Part shown: positions 1 to 8,322 of the stretch, one piece after another
How the letters are laid out: each line of letters opens with the position of its first letter
Position numbering within the stretch: position 1 is the stretch's first letter
Source: an uncultured Eubacteriales bacterium
Lineage (GTDB): Bacteria; Bacillota; Clostridia; Peptostreptococcales; Anaerovoracaceae
Direction: 5' to 3'
Assembly (NCBI GenBank): GCA_905206455.1
Contig: CAJLHL010000020.1
Coordinates: forward strand, 1-26,490
Length of the DNA: 26,490 nt
Notes under the pieces: model-generated
The model's database searches: none
Seen by the model: the letters and a program-made list of their open reading frames with translations, nothing else
Told to the model about the DNA's origin: nothing
Position numbers and translations under genes: made by a program

Positions 1-763
1 TGCCGATGGTGAATTCCGCCCAGCTGTAGCAGATCAGATAATCGCCGTGGTATTGATTGATCGCTGTGATATCTCCCTGCAGGAATCGATAATAATCACA
101 GTCGAAATTCTGGGGGTTTACGGCGTAGCTGTTTCTGGATTTATGCAGAATATTTTCTGCGCCGGCCTCTTTCAGCGTATTTTTCAATTCGACCATGAGC
201 GTTTGAAAATAGTTTTTACGCGCGCTGTTATACGGCAGGTCCTCCCAGAGCACGGCGCAGGCTTCTTTCGTCGTCACGCGGCAGCCTTTTCGGTCCACGA
301 GATAGGCGAGGAGTTCTTTGGCTTTTGCCCGTTTAAACGAGAGAGGCTTGCCGTCTACCGAGATATCGAAGCCGCCGAAGGTGGTGATGACACATCTTTT
401 GGCTATGTTCTTTAATTTTAAAAAGGTCAGTTCTCTTTCCAGCTGTTCTTCTTCCACCGGTTTCAGGAGATAACCGGCGGCATGGATGGAGAAAGCGTCC
501 ACCGCATATTTTTCATAACTGGTCACAAATACGACGGGCAGGTTCGGCTGCAGTTCTTTCAGCTGTTTTGCCAGAAGGATACCGTTGGTATAGCCTAATT
601 CGATGTCCAAAAAAGCGGCATCATAGATCTCTCTTTCCGCCTCAGAAAGCGCCTGACGTGCCGAAGTAAAGCTGTGAACTGTGCACGACGGGCGGATCCG
701 TTTTAAAGTGTCCTCCAGATCCTGCAGAATCAGCGGTTCGTCATCTACGACTAAAAAGTTCAT
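1..763 (-). CDS. Response regulator, CheY-like receiver plus SARP/winged-helix-type output domain (partial, runs off left edge)
   Basis: I translated the minus strand from the ATG at 763 and it stays open to base 1, so about 254 residues are visible and the C-terminus lies outside the window. Residues 1-115 form a receiver domain: acidic pocket VVDDEP (Asp7, Asp8), phospho-acceptor Asp53 in FLDIELG, Thr81 in VFVTSYE, and Lys101 in YLLKPV. After a short linker, residues about 120-215 resemble the OmpR/SARP-type winged helix (IDISVDGKPLSF-like start, then KELLAYLVDRKG and ALWEDLPY-like segments). The end (YSWAEFTIG) recalls the bacterial transcriptional activator part of the COG3947 'receiver and SARP' regulators. 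A strong site AAAGGAG lies just before the ATG. It overlaps the kinase gene by 23 bp, so the two are probably translationally coupled. Target genes cannot be told from the sequence. Confidence 0.9.
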   Translation of the reverse strand, partial: MNFLVVDDEPLILQDLEDTLKRIRPSCTVHSFTSARQALSEAEREIYDAAFLDIELGYTNGILLAKQLKELQPNLPVVFVTSYEKYAVDAFSIHAAGYLLKPVEEEQLERELTFLKLKNIAKRCVITTFGGFDISVDGKPLSFKRAKAKELLAYLVDRKGCRVTTKEACAVLWEDLPYNSARKNYFQTLMVELKNTLKEAGAENILHKSRNSYAVNPQNFDCDYYRFLQGDITAINQYHGDYLICYSWAEFTIG

Positions 764-1925
764 TTTCTTTCTCCTTTGGAATGGAAATCGTTACTGTCGT
801 TCCTTTTTCCGGTATACTTCGTATTTCGATTTCCCCTTTGCACAGAGCGAGCAGCCTGTCTCTTACATTTTTGATTCCGACATGTGTCTTTTTTTCTTTT
901 TCTTCGCCGGAGATCTCTGCCGGTCTATTTTTCTTTTCCGGGGAAAAACCCGCTCCGTCGTCTGTCACTGTCACGATAAAAGCGTCTCCCCGTTCTTCGG
1001 AGCGGATGGTCAGAGTTCCGCCGTCTTCTTTTCTTCGTATTCCATGGCGAACCGCATTTTCTGCGATAGGCTGGAGAGTCAGCGGCGGGATGCAGAAATT
1101 TATCGCCTGGATATCATAGCTCACATGCAGCCGGTCTCCAAATCTCTGTTGCTCCAGATACAGGTAGCTGCGGACGTGTTCCAGTTCCTGTTCGAAGGGA
1201 ATGGGTGCTTTATTGGTCAGCGAGTCCATATTTGCCCGCAGAAATTTTGAAAATGCGCTCACAGATTCCCCGGCTCGAACGGGATCGATTTCACAGAGTT
1301 TTCGTATCGCTGTGAGTACATTATACAGGAAATGCGGCTGAATCTGACTCAGCATGATGTCGATGCGCAGTTCCGCCAGTTCTTTTTCCTGCCGCCGCAA
1401 GGTTATCTCATGTTCAAACTGAATATTGACCAGAATAAACAGCAGCGCGAGGGCCACGCCGAGATTCACCACCGCGATTCCCCTCAGAGACATTTGCAGC
1501 GCTCCTCCTCCCAGAGGAACAAAGATATACAGCAGAAAGAATATAACTTCCTGTCGGGTCAGCTGCTTTCGATGCGCGATGACGAGAACAGTGAACAAGA
1601 GATAGCAGATCAGAGGAACGATCTGGGAGATGAGAAAAAGATCTCCCCGCTGATATCCGCTGTCGTTTATGTAAAAAATAAATCCGGTAAAAGGGCTGAT
1701 CGCCGCAAAGAATATCTGTGCGCCGCATACGGCTGTGACAATCGTCTGACTCAGCTTTTTCATCCGTCCGGAAAGTTTCAGATATTCTTCCAGATAGCGG
1801 GCGAAGAAATAGAGAACGAAAGCAGAGGACACGTAAAATATGACGGAGAAAGCGGTGAGGAGAATTTTCATGGACGGTTCGGCGGTATCCTGAATCAGCC
1901 AGTCGGCCAGATCTCCCGCAATCAT
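741..1925 (-). CDS. LytS-like membrane sensor histidine kinase (HisKA_7TM-free, His_kinase/HATPase_c)
   Basis: Sensor kinase that would phosphorylate the adjacent response regulator. From the ATG at 1925 it has 394 residues. The first 170 carry about five to six hydrophobic helices (for example 21-42, 61-85, 97-117, 127-145, 148-168). A short coiled linker leads to the His_kinase (LytS-type) box SQIQPHFLYN with His198. The ATPase domain has the N box QPIAENAVRHGI (Asn290) and the G1 box DDGAGF (323-327). This ATG lies inside a hydrophobic region and lacks a convincing ribosome site. The same frame upstream encodes about 44 more sensible residues (ILLSIILSLIPIVYLID) back to a stop at 2058-2060, with no good start codon. 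A well-placed AGGAG plus ATG sits at 2073 in another frame, so the true N-terminus probably begins there and is cut by a one-base frameshift. Ligand unknown. Confidence 0.88.
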   Translation of the reverse strand: MIAGDLADWLIQDTAEPSMKILLTAFSVIFYVSSAFVLYFFARYLEEYLKLSGRMKKLSQTIVTAVCGAQIFFAAISPFTGFIFYINDSGYQRGDLFLISQIVPLICYLLFTVLVIAHRKQLTRQEVIFFLLYIFVPLGGGALQMSLRGIAVVNLGVALALLFILVNIQFEHEITLRRQEKELAELRIDIMLSQIQPHFLYNVLTAIRKLCEIDPVRAGESVSAFSKFLRANMDSLTNKAPIPFEQELEHVRSYLYLEQQRFGDRLHVSYDIQAINFCIPPLTLQPIAENAVRHGIRRKEDGGTLTIRSEERGDAFIVTVTDDGAGFSPEKKNRPAEISGEEKEKKTHVGIKNVRDRLLALCKGEIEIRSIPEKGTTVTISIPKEKENELFSRR

Positions 1926-2073
1926 AAAAATATTGAAGACCGCTACGCCCAGAAAGTACCGGTTGAGTTTCTGACGGTACCTGCGGTGATCGATCAGATA
2001 GACAATGGGAATCAGCGACAGGATGATACTTAATAATATCCAGCGCGATATTGGCGTTTATCATTTGATTCAT
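1926..2073 (-). other. Probable 5' end of the histidine kinase gene, out of frame (frameshift near 2030-2057)
   Basis: An ATG at 2073, preceded by ACAGGAG eleven bases upstream, opens with MNQMINANIALDII. Continuing in this frame gives a hydrophilic, arginine-rich, unlikely protein. Switching frame by one base within about 2030-2057 joins it to ILLSIILSLIPIVYLIDHRR and then, without a break, to the kinase at 1925. The joined product would be about 440 residues and adds the missing first transmembrane helix. This could be a real mutation, an assembly error or, less likely, programmed. Confidence 0.6.
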
Positions 2074-2361
2074 AAAGTATCATTCTCCTGTTTTTTGTCT
2101 GCTCAATTAGAAAATATCGGTGAGAAGCCGGATCTCCTCTGCTGTTATTCCGGCGAAAAGCTTTTCTGCTGATTATTTAAAGCAAAAAAGTTGTAAAATC
2201 TATATTTATCATAGGCCAGAAACGGAAAAATGGCAAGCTGACGAAAAAGGAATCTGCGGAAAGCGGCGGGATAAATTGAAAAAGGCAGGTTCATCATTTT
2301 CTTGTTGTCCTTTTGTCGTCCTTTCTCTGTTATAGTTACAAATAAAAGGAGGAGTTTGTTT
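2074..2361. other. Intergenic region between divergent genes
   Basis: No gene recognised. It must hold the start signals of the kinase (minus) and of the SLH/M13 gene (plus), but I see no convincing -35/-10 pair for either. It contains GCCGGA/TCCGGC arms (2127-2132 and 2149-2154) directly followed by a perfect 12-bp palindrome, GAAAAGCTTTTC (2155-2166). A strong ribosome site AAAGGAGGAG (2347-2355) serves the downstream ATG. Confidence 0.5.
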
Positions 2362-3228
2362 ATGAGAAGAGGATTGGCAGCCGCGCTTGCCGCGGTTATG
2401 GTTATTACAGCGGTTCCATCGGCAGCAACGGCGCAGGAAAGTCATTTTGCTTCCCGGGGAGAAGTCGTGCAGCTGCTGATGGAAGCGGCAGATGATTATA
2501 ATCCCCAGATTAAAAAGACAGATATCATCAAGGGATATGGCGACGGAAAGCTTCATGAGGAGGATGCGGTTACCCGGGCACAGGCGGTGATTATGCTGAA
2601 TCGGGCTTTCGGAGGCTTTCCTGAATTGAAGGGGAATAATCTGCGTCTGGCGATTCCGAAGGAGACGTTTACAGATATTCCGGCGTGGGCGGAGGAAGAG
2701 GTCGCTCCTGCCTTTGAGGCGGGGATTGTCGCAGGTACGGGCGAAGGGCTGTTTTCTCCGGATCATAAAGTGACGACAGAGCAGATGAGACTGTTTATTC
2801 AGCGCGTCTATGCGATTTACGGCACAAATCCGAAGGACAGTTTCTATTCCTCTGTAAATAAGAAAGCTCTCGATACGCTGCAGATTCCGGAAGGCAGCAA
2901 TATCACGGGTACCGCTTATGCGGTGCGCGACAGGGCAAATCAGCAGGTTTTGGGTCTGATCGGCGAGATTTCCGGAAGTACTCCGGAAAAAGACACTCCG
3001 GAGGAAAAGATTAAAATATTGTATGATAATTTTATGGATATGGAGGCGCGCAATGCTGCCGGTATTGCGCCGATTGCCGAAGATCTCCGAAGAATTGATG
3101 CGGTCAGAAGCGTATCTGAATTGGATGATGTTATGATACAGGCGGATTCCAGATCGGCTCTCTCTTCTGACAGACTTTACTCTCACCATCGACGAGATGG
3201 ACAGCGGAAGGTATCTGACACTTTTTGA
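2362..3228 (+). pseudogene. SLH-domain M13 metallopeptidase, N-terminal fragment (signal peptide, two SLH repeats, start of M13 domain)
   Basis: Start chosen at ATG 2362, after AAAGGAGGAG and at a clear Sec signal peptide (MRRGLAAALAAV, cleavage near AATAQ). The longer reading from 2302 would bury that signal. Two S-layer homology repeats follow: about residues 28-80 (DIIKGYGDGKLHEEDAVTRA) and 95-152 (FTDIPAWAEEEV, then GIVAGTGEGLFSP). These repeats normally tether proteins to cell-wall polymers. From about residue 157 (KDSFYSSVNKKAL) it resembles the N-terminus of M13 (neprilysin/PepO) peptidases. The frame is lost around 3158-3165, a CTCTCTCT run. Reading on in the next frame restores the M13 alignment (TDFTLTIDEMDSGRYL). 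One extra CT unit would restore the frame. I read 2362-4490 as a single decayed gene. Confidence 0.8.
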
Positions 3229-4528
3229 ACCTGCGTCTGCAGAACTGACGAAGCAGGTATACAGCGGAGAATCGGAAGTACAGAAAAAGGCTTATTTAAA
3301 ATATATCTCCAGCTTTCTGACTCTCTGCGGAGAGGCGAAGGAAGAAGCGCAAAAAAACGCACAGGATTTTTTTGCCTTCGAAAAACAGCTTTCCGATGCT
3401 TCACTTACCATTGCGGAACAATATGATCCGGGAAAAACTTATAATATCTACACCCTGAACGAGCTGAAGAAAATATTTTCCGGTGTGGATATTCAAAGGG
3501 CTTTTGATGAGACCGGTCTGAGTGACAGCAGCAGAATCAAGGTCAGTGACAGGGGAAATATGACAGAGCTTGCAGGAATGCTGACAGATGCAAATCTCGC
3601 GGCGGTCAAAAATTATCTGAAGGTTCGTCTGATCGTCGAGAGTTCTGAATATCTCAGCGAAGATTTTCGCAATACAAAGGTGATTTATGAAGAAGAATCT
3701 CTGGGAAAAAGCGGGAGCAAGCCTTTGAATGAAGAGGCGGCAGAGGTGATCGCAGAAGTCCTTCCGGACTATGTGGGACAGATCTATGCCGAAAGATATT
3801 GTTCCGATGAGATCATATCCGACGTGACAAATATGGTGCACGATATTATCGGAGTATACCGTGAGAGAATTTCAAATCTCAGCTGGATGAGTGAGGTGAC
3901 AAAGCAAAAGGCGATTCGCAAGTTAAATACGATGCGGATCAAGGTAGGCGCTCCGGATTACAGCAAGGTAAAGCCGTCTGCCGATCGTGCGGATCTGAAG
4001 AGCCGCGACGAAGGGGGCAGCTATTATCAGAACCGGATAGAGATCGCGAAAGCAGAACGAATGGAAAGTGCACGGCTTTCCAAAGAAACTGTGGACAGAG
4101 AAGAGTGGATTACCACACCGCAGACAGTAAACGCTTTCTATATGCCGAGCTTTAATTCCGTCAATTTCCCTGCTGCATTCTTACAGGCGCCGATATATGA
4201 TCCGGAGGCTTCATATGAAGAAAACCTCGGCGGCATAGGTACCGTAATCGGCCATGAGGTGACTCACGCTTTTGATTCCGGCGGTGCGCAGTATGACGAA
4301 AACGGAAACATCGCCGACTGGTGGACGCAGGAAGACAAGGAAGCTTTTGGGCGGCTGGGCAGAAGCCGATATGCAGTGGGCTGTAGGAGCGGGGATTCTC
4401 AGCGGCAAAGGAGACGGCAGATTAGATCCGCTGGGCAGCGCCACCCGCGGAGAAACTGCGGCTATGCTGCAGAGATTCTTAGAAAAATAACGATCCCCAC
4501 CGCGGTTTTCCAAATGCGGCACAGATGA
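3197..4528 (+). pseudogene. M13-family zinc metallopeptidase, central/catalytic fragment, C-terminus lost
   Basis: Continuation, in a second frame, of the SLH/M13 gene. The first ATG in this frame is 3197, but homology begins slightly upstream, and there is no ribosome site. The body matches the M13 fold: the substrate-site motif VNAFYMPSFN, then NFPAAFLQAPIYD, then GGIGTVIGHEVTHAFD with the zinc-binding HEVTH (HExxH), and DWWTQEDKEAF. M13 enzymes need a third zinc ligand about 60 residues later, in an ENxADxGG motif, and roughly 170 residues in total after HExxH. None of this is present. After DKEAF the frame turns into an arginine-rich sequence unrelated to M13, ending at 4528. The peptidase is therefore almost certainly inactive. 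Confidence 0.82.
4350..4490 (+). pseudogene. Orphan C-terminal SLH repeat fused out of frame behind the M13 fragment
   Basis: In the third frame, the bases after the M13 break encode GGWAEADMQWAVGAGILSGK, then DGRLDP, then ATRGETAAMLQRFLEK and a stop at 4488-4490. This is the second half of a typical SLH repeat (WA..A..WA...GI..G.GDG...P...ATR.E.A.ML.R). The junction lies around 4345-4358, where M13 coding (TQEDKEAF) stops. The simplest reading is a deletion whose length is not a multiple of three. It removed the rest of the M13 domain and joined it either to a C-terminal SLH of the same gene or to the end of a neighbouring SLH gene. Confidence 0.75.
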
Positions 4529-4533
4529 GATGA

Positions 4534-4570
4534 GGATGTTCCCGCTGTCAGGCGGGAGCGTCCGTTTTTA
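4534..4570 (+). terminator. Intrinsic terminator after the SLH/M13 pseudogene
   Basis: The core stem TCCCGC/GCGGGA around loop TGTCAG extends outward with wobble pairs to GGA/TCC, about twelve pairs in all, and is followed by GTTTTTATT. It lies about 45 bp after the SLH stop codon. Confidence 0.8.
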
Positions 4571-4635
4571 TTATGCGTTTTATATATTTTGTATAGTTAT
4601 TGTTAAAAAATGGATTATATTATGTTAAAATAAAA

Positions 4636-4665
4636 TTGATCAAAGAAAAGTGCAGATCTTAGTAT
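4636..4665 (+). promoter_or_regulatory. Weak candidate promoter for the lipoprotein gene
   Basis: TTGATC, an 18-base spacer, then TAGTAT, in an AT-rich stretch 80 bp before the ribosome site. Only a partial match to the sigma-A consensus, and other AT-rich hexamers lie close by. Confidence 0.3.
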
Positions 4666-4741
4666 TTGTTTTTGTAAAATTATCCGATCAGAATCATTCG
4701 ATTTTCTCAAATGAAAAATGTCCGTGGAAAGGAGGCAAAAA

Positions 4742-5821
4742 ATGAAAAAAATTATGAAACGTAAAGAGGGGGTACGCCGCCTTTTTTCTGCGGGAAAGCG
4801 TCCTTCGCCTTTTCTGCGTATCCTGTTTTCTTTCTGTCTGATCGCTTCTCTGGCGATTTCTGCCGCAGGCTGCGGATCTGCTGCCGGTGACGGATCGGCG
4901 GACGTCAGTTCGGATCCGGACAGGGAGGTGACGGCTGCGCAGATGAGGAACTGGTTTGGTCCGGCTATTAGGAAAGATATGCCGGATGATAAAGTAGAGT
5001 CTTTGGCAGATCAGACGCTGATCGTGATCGGTGAGAGCCGGACGGAGGAGGGCGTGACCGTTACGCTGAACGCCGCCATGAGAGATGATCAGCGGATTTT
5101 CATGTCTTTTACGGTAGAAGGTGAGAAAGAGCTGCAGCCGGATATCGGTCCGCTGGACAAGAGCGGATCCTGGATGGAATCGCCTCTTGCCAAAGAACTT
5201 CTGAAGAGTCAGATGCCGGATTTGAGTGAACAAGAGATCGAAGCGTATCTGACGGAAATGAAAGAGCGGAGGGAAAGCGGAGATTCGTGGGGAAACACGG
5301 GTCTTAGTCTCACTGCTTTCAGGGCGGAAGACGGCAGTCAGGGAATTCTGGCACAGCAGGACTGGCCTTCCGGAACTTCGGATAAAATTATGATCCATAT
5401 GGAAAAATTCGGCGGAATCGAAGTCCCGTTCGAATTTGAGGCAGATATACCGGTGAAAGGGGAACCGGTGGAATATACCGGCGATATTTCATTTACCGCG
5501 GCGGGCGGCCAGGAGCTGACGCTGACGAAGGTCCGCATTTATCCGATGAGCGGAATCTCGGCGGAAATGTATGGCAAAGACGTTTCTCTGGAATCGCTGG
5601 AGGCAGATGACGAGTTTTATAAATCTGCGGAAATCAGCGCGGTTTTGTGGAATGGCACCGAAGTCCGCGGAAGAGGAAGCGGCAGGCAGTCGGAGGAGGA
5701 GCGGATGGTCGTATTCATGAAGGATTTCCAGGAACAGGCGATTACTCCGGAGGACGTGACAAAGATACAGATCGGAGACGAGTGGTTCGAGCTGAGCCGG
5801 ATGACGAAGGCTGCATCATAG
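4742..5821 (+). CDS. Predicted secreted lipoprotein of unknown function
   Basis: I chose ATG 4742 because GGAAAGGAGG lies seven bases upstream; the longer reading from 4718 would include the ribosome site in the coding region. The product is 359 residues. It has a basic N-terminus, a long hydrophobic stretch (about residues 25-42) and a lipobox-like ending AISAAGC, so it is probably exported and lipid-anchored. The mature part is acidic and soluble. A helical, charged segment (SEQEIEAYLTEMKERRES) comes in the middle. A beta-rich C-terminal half includes EYTGDISFTAAGGQELTLTKV and ends near FELSRM. The latter pattern recalls beta-sandwich domains of the DUF4179/DUF5643 type found in Bacillota surface and anti-sigma proteins, but I cannot assign the family. 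It stands alone between two terminators. Confidence 0.82.
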   Translation: MKKIMKRKEGVRRLFSAGKRPSPFLRILFSFCLIASLAISAAGCGSAAGDGSADVSSDPDREVTAAQMRNWFGPAIRKDMPDDKVESLADQTLIVIGESRTEEGVTVTLNAAMRDDQRIFMSFTVEGEKELQPDIGPLDKSGSWMESPLAKELLKSQMPDLSEQEIEAYLTEMKERRESGDSWGNTGLSLTAFRAEDGSQGILAQQDWPSGTSDKIMIHMEKFGGIEVPFEFEADIPVKGEPVEYTGDISFTAAGGQELTLTKVRIYPMSGISAEMYGKDVSLESLEADDEFYKSAEISAVLWNGTEVRGRGSGRQSEEERMVVFMKDFQEQAITPEDVTKIQIGDEWFELSRMTKAAS

Positions 5822-5833
5822 AGGAACGGCCGG

Positions 5834-5866
5834 AAAAGTACGAGGATAGAATATCTTCGTACTTTT
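5834..5866. terminator. Probable bidirectional terminator between convergent genes
   Basis: Fifteen-base inverted repeat, AAAAGTACGAGGATA and TATCTTCGTACTTTT, with a three-base loop and one G-T wobble. The A-run on one side and T-run on the other suit termination in both directions. It lies between the lipoprotein stop (plus) and the MFS gene stop (minus). Confidence 0.8.
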
Positions 5867-5986
5867 CTGTATCTTAAGGAGAAAAATTCTGTGAACAAGA
5901 CAGCATTTTTTGATCCGAAAGGAATCGAATCTGAGTTTTGATCCTGTCGCCGCAGAGAGGAAGATGATTTTGCGGCGGAATCGTTT

Positions 5987-7261
5987 TCAGCGCTTTGAAA
6001 GATTGTCCGGCCGGAATTCTTTTTCTGACGCCGGGACGGCTTCGCGAATGAGCGCGGACCACAAAAGAAATACGACCGACAGTATGGCGGCGGTGCGGTA
6101 AGGCAGATGAGAGGTTTCAGCGCCGAAGACGGAAGTGACTGCCGACATGAGAAACGGGCAGAGGAACTGCGCCAGATACAGCGCGGCGGAGATGAGCGGC
6201 ATAACTGTGGTGGCGGCGGTTTTGCCGTTTTTTATCGAAACTGCTGATATGATGAAAGGAATACCTGTGCCGTTGGCCAGACCGATCAGGAAAGAGCCTG
6301 CTATAGCGCCTGTGAATCCCCCATGAAGCGAGAGCAGGATATAACCCGTCAGAAAGCACACCGGCGCTGCAAATTTCATATATCTGCCGAAGATTCTTTT
6401 TATTGCGACAAAAGCGAGACCTCCGAAGAAAGCGATAAAATCCGCCCACGCCATGATCGCAGCCACATATTTCTGCGGGATCTGACCTTCCGCCGCCGTT
6501 TCCATTGCGTAATTCGCCGGATAGATAAAGAAAATGGTCATCAGCAGAAACATGGCGATGACAAAAGGATAGTTTTCTTTGAAAATTGCTGTAATTCCAG
6601 AATTTTTCGGTTTTTCCTCAGATAAAACGTTTTCTGAAGCGAAAGCTTTCCCGTCGCCCTTTTTCCTTTTTTCGGCGTCTGTCTCTGTTTCCGCAATGTT
6701 ATCGCTGGGAAGAAAGACTGCGCACAAAACGATGCTCAGCAGTCCCAGCAGATAGACCAGAAAACTCGCCCTCCAGACGATATTCGCCAACAGGCCGGAC
6801 AGCAGCGTGGCGATGACGCCGCCCATCTGATTCATGGCGGAGGAATATCCCATCAGCGCCTCCTGACGCTGCGGAGAGAAATAAAAGGAGAGCAGACCGG
6901 TAGACAGCGGCATGATAATACCCACGCCGATTCCCACCAGAGCCCGGGTGATCAGGAGCAGTGCGATACTGCCGCAGACGCCGGCAGCGACGCCTCCGGC
7001 AGTGTAAAACAAAAGCCCTGTCAGAACGAGGGTTCTGGAACGGAAGATGCGGCACAGCGCGGGAAAACAAAAGCTGGTGATCACGATAAAAAGCGCCGGA
7101 ATACTGATGATCATCTGAATAAACATCGGGCTGCTGTCAGAAAAGTGATCTCGGATAACGCCGAGAGCAGGCGCTACCGCGGCTCCTGCCATTACAGTCA
7201 GTAAGGACAGGGACAGAATACTCGGCGCCAGCATCTTACGCGTATTTTGTAATTTTTGCAT
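5987..7261 (-). CDS. Major facilitator superfamily transporter
   Basis: 424 residues from ATG 7261, which follows CAAAGGAGG at a good distance. The longer reading to 7336 has no ribosome site and a hydrophilic leader. About twelve hydrophobic helices are visible, with a charged cytoplasmic loop in the middle (about 200-235, rich in Lys/Glu/Asp) typical of the hinge between the two MFS halves. Family signs include the helix 4 segment ALVGIGVGIIMPLS and a short motif-A-like loop after helix 2 (CRIFRSRTLV). It looks like a drug- or metabolite-proton antiporter of the 12-helix group, but the substrate cannot be told. It is monocistronic, convergent with the lipoprotein gene, and lies downstream of the rnf terminator hairpin. 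Confidence 0.88.
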   Translation of the reverse strand: MQKLQNTRKMLAPSILSLSLLTVMAGAAVAPALGVIRDHFSDSSPMFIQMIISIPALFIVITSFCFPALCRIFRSRTLVLTGLLFYTAGGVAAGVCGSIALLLITRALVGIGVGIIMPLSTGLLSFYFSPQRQEALMGYSSAMNQMGGVIATLLSGLLANIVWRASFLVYLLGLLSIVLCAVFLPSDNIAETETDAEKRKKGDGKAFASENVLSEEKPKNSGITAIFKENYPFVIAMFLLMTIFFIYPANYAMETAAEGQIPQKYVAAIMAWADFIAFFGGLAFVAIKRIFGRYMKFAAPVCFLTGYILLSLHGGFTGAIAGSFLIGLANGTGIPFIISAVSIKNGKTAATTVMPLISAALYLAQFLCPFLMSAVTSVFGAETSHLPYRTAAILSVVFLLWSALIREAVPASEKEFRPDNLSKR

Positions 7262-7334
7262 GTGAAAAACCTCCTTTGATTTGTTTTCGGGAAACCGGAT
7301 GCGGATAAAAATATGTCGTTCTGAAAATACCGGC

Positions 7335-7374
7335 AAAAAAATAAAGGCGTAAATCCGTTTGGACTTACGCCTTT
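7335..7374 (-). terminator. Strong intrinsic terminator downstream of rnfB (possibly also an attenuator for the MFS gene)
   Basis: Read on the minus strand, AAAGGCGTAAGTCC, loop AAAC, GGATTTACGCCTTT forms a 14-pair stem (one G-T wobble) followed by ATTTTTTT. It lies 114 bp after the rnfB stop. Candidate MFS promoters at 7386-7425 lie upstream of it, so it may also sit inside the MFS leader. Confidence 0.88.
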
Positions 7375-7385
7375 AAGCAACTCAA

Positions 7386-7425
7386 CTTATAACATATTTT
7401 ATCATAAAAAACAAATCCATTTCAA
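7386..7425 (-). promoter_or_regulatory. Candidate promoter(s) for the MFS gene
   Basis: Two overlapping minus-strand matches: TTGTTT-17-TATAAG (7414 to 7386) and TTGAAA-18-TAAAAT (7425 to 7396). Both would start transcription just upstream of the terminator hairpin. A weaker alternative, TTGCCG-17-TATTTT, lies beyond the hairpin at about 7295-7335. Confidence 0.4.
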
Positions 7426-7487
7426 ATGATTTTTCATCATCTGCATTTTTCAGGATCCGCGGACTGCCGGTCAGCGAAGCCGCAGGT

Positions 7488-8309
7488 CTACTGAACCTGA
7501 GAAACCGCGGATTTCGCGGGTTTCGGCAGTTTTACGATAGCGCCGGTCGGACATTCCCTGACGCACATGCCGCAGTTTTTACACTTTTGTGGGTCGATGA
7601 CCGCTTTATTGTCTTCCACCTTGACGGCATCAAATTTACAGATCTTTTCGCACTTTCTGCAGCCGATACAGCCCACCTGGCACGCTTTTCTCGTGACGGC
7701 GCCCTTGTCGGTGGAACTGCATGCGACATAGGTCAGACTGTGCTTCGGAACCATAGCGATGATACCGTTAGGACATGCTTTCGCGCAGGCTGTGCAGCCG
7801 ACACAGTTGGTCCGATCCACCCAGGCGACGCCGTTGACGATGCCGATGGCGTTAAATTTACAGGCCTCCACACAGTCGCCGTAGCCCAGACAGCCGTGTC
7901 CGCAGGCTCCGGCGCCGCCATAAAGAGATTTTACAGCTTTGCAGGTAGGGATATCCTGATATTCGAAAATTTTATCTGTCTTGTTGTCGTATCCGCCGCA
8001 CAGGACGACGGCGTATTCGCCTTCCACAGAACCGGCTTCGATTCCCATGACAGCGGCCAGCGCGGAACTTACCGAGGGTCCGCCTACCGGACACAGAGTT
8101 ACGTCCGCGCCGCTTTCCACGATGGCGTTTGCGTAATCGGAACAGCCGGCAAATCCGCAGCCGCCGCAGTTGGCCCCGGGAAGAGCTTCCGTGAGCTGTT
8201 CCACTCTTTCATCTACAGGGACATACATGATCTTCGCTGCGATGGTGAGGAGCACGCCTGCGACGATACCGACGACGCATACGATGATGACAGGAATAAG
8301 ATATGCCAT
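7488..8309 (-). CDS. rnfB: Rnf complex subunit B, iron-sulfur protein
   Basis: Electron-entry subunit of the Rnf complex, which couples ferredoxin oxidation and NAD+ reduction to Na+ or H+ export. 273 residues. An N-terminal membrane anchor (1-26) is followed by the 4Fe-4S domain typical of RnfB, with cysteines 48, 51, 56 and 73 in NCGGCGFAGC...CP. The rest is ferredoxin-like: GHGCLGYGDCVEACKF, CVGCTACAKACP, CIGCRKCEKICKF and CKNCGMCVRECP, which gives several 4Fe-4S clusters as in clostridial RnfB. It is the last gene of the operon, 13 bp after rnfA, with AGGAGG before the ATG at 8309. The short C-terminal tail (KPAKSAVSQVQ) is lineage-specific. Confidence 0.97.
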   Translation of the reverse strand: MAYLIPVIIVCVVGIVAGVLLTIAAKIMYVPVDERVEQLTEALPGANCGGCGFAGCSDYANAIVESGADVTLCPVGGPSVSSALAAVMGIEAGSVEGEYAVVLCGGYDNKTDKIFEYQDIPTCKAVKSLYGGAGACGHGCLGYGDCVEACKFNAIGIVNGVAWVDRTNCVGCTACAKACPNGIIAMVPKHSLTYVACSSTDKGAVTRKACQVGCIGCRKCEKICKFDAVKVEDNKAVIDPQKCKNCGMCVRECPTGAIVKLPKPAKSAVSQVQ

Positions 8310-8322
8310 AGATTGTTACCTC

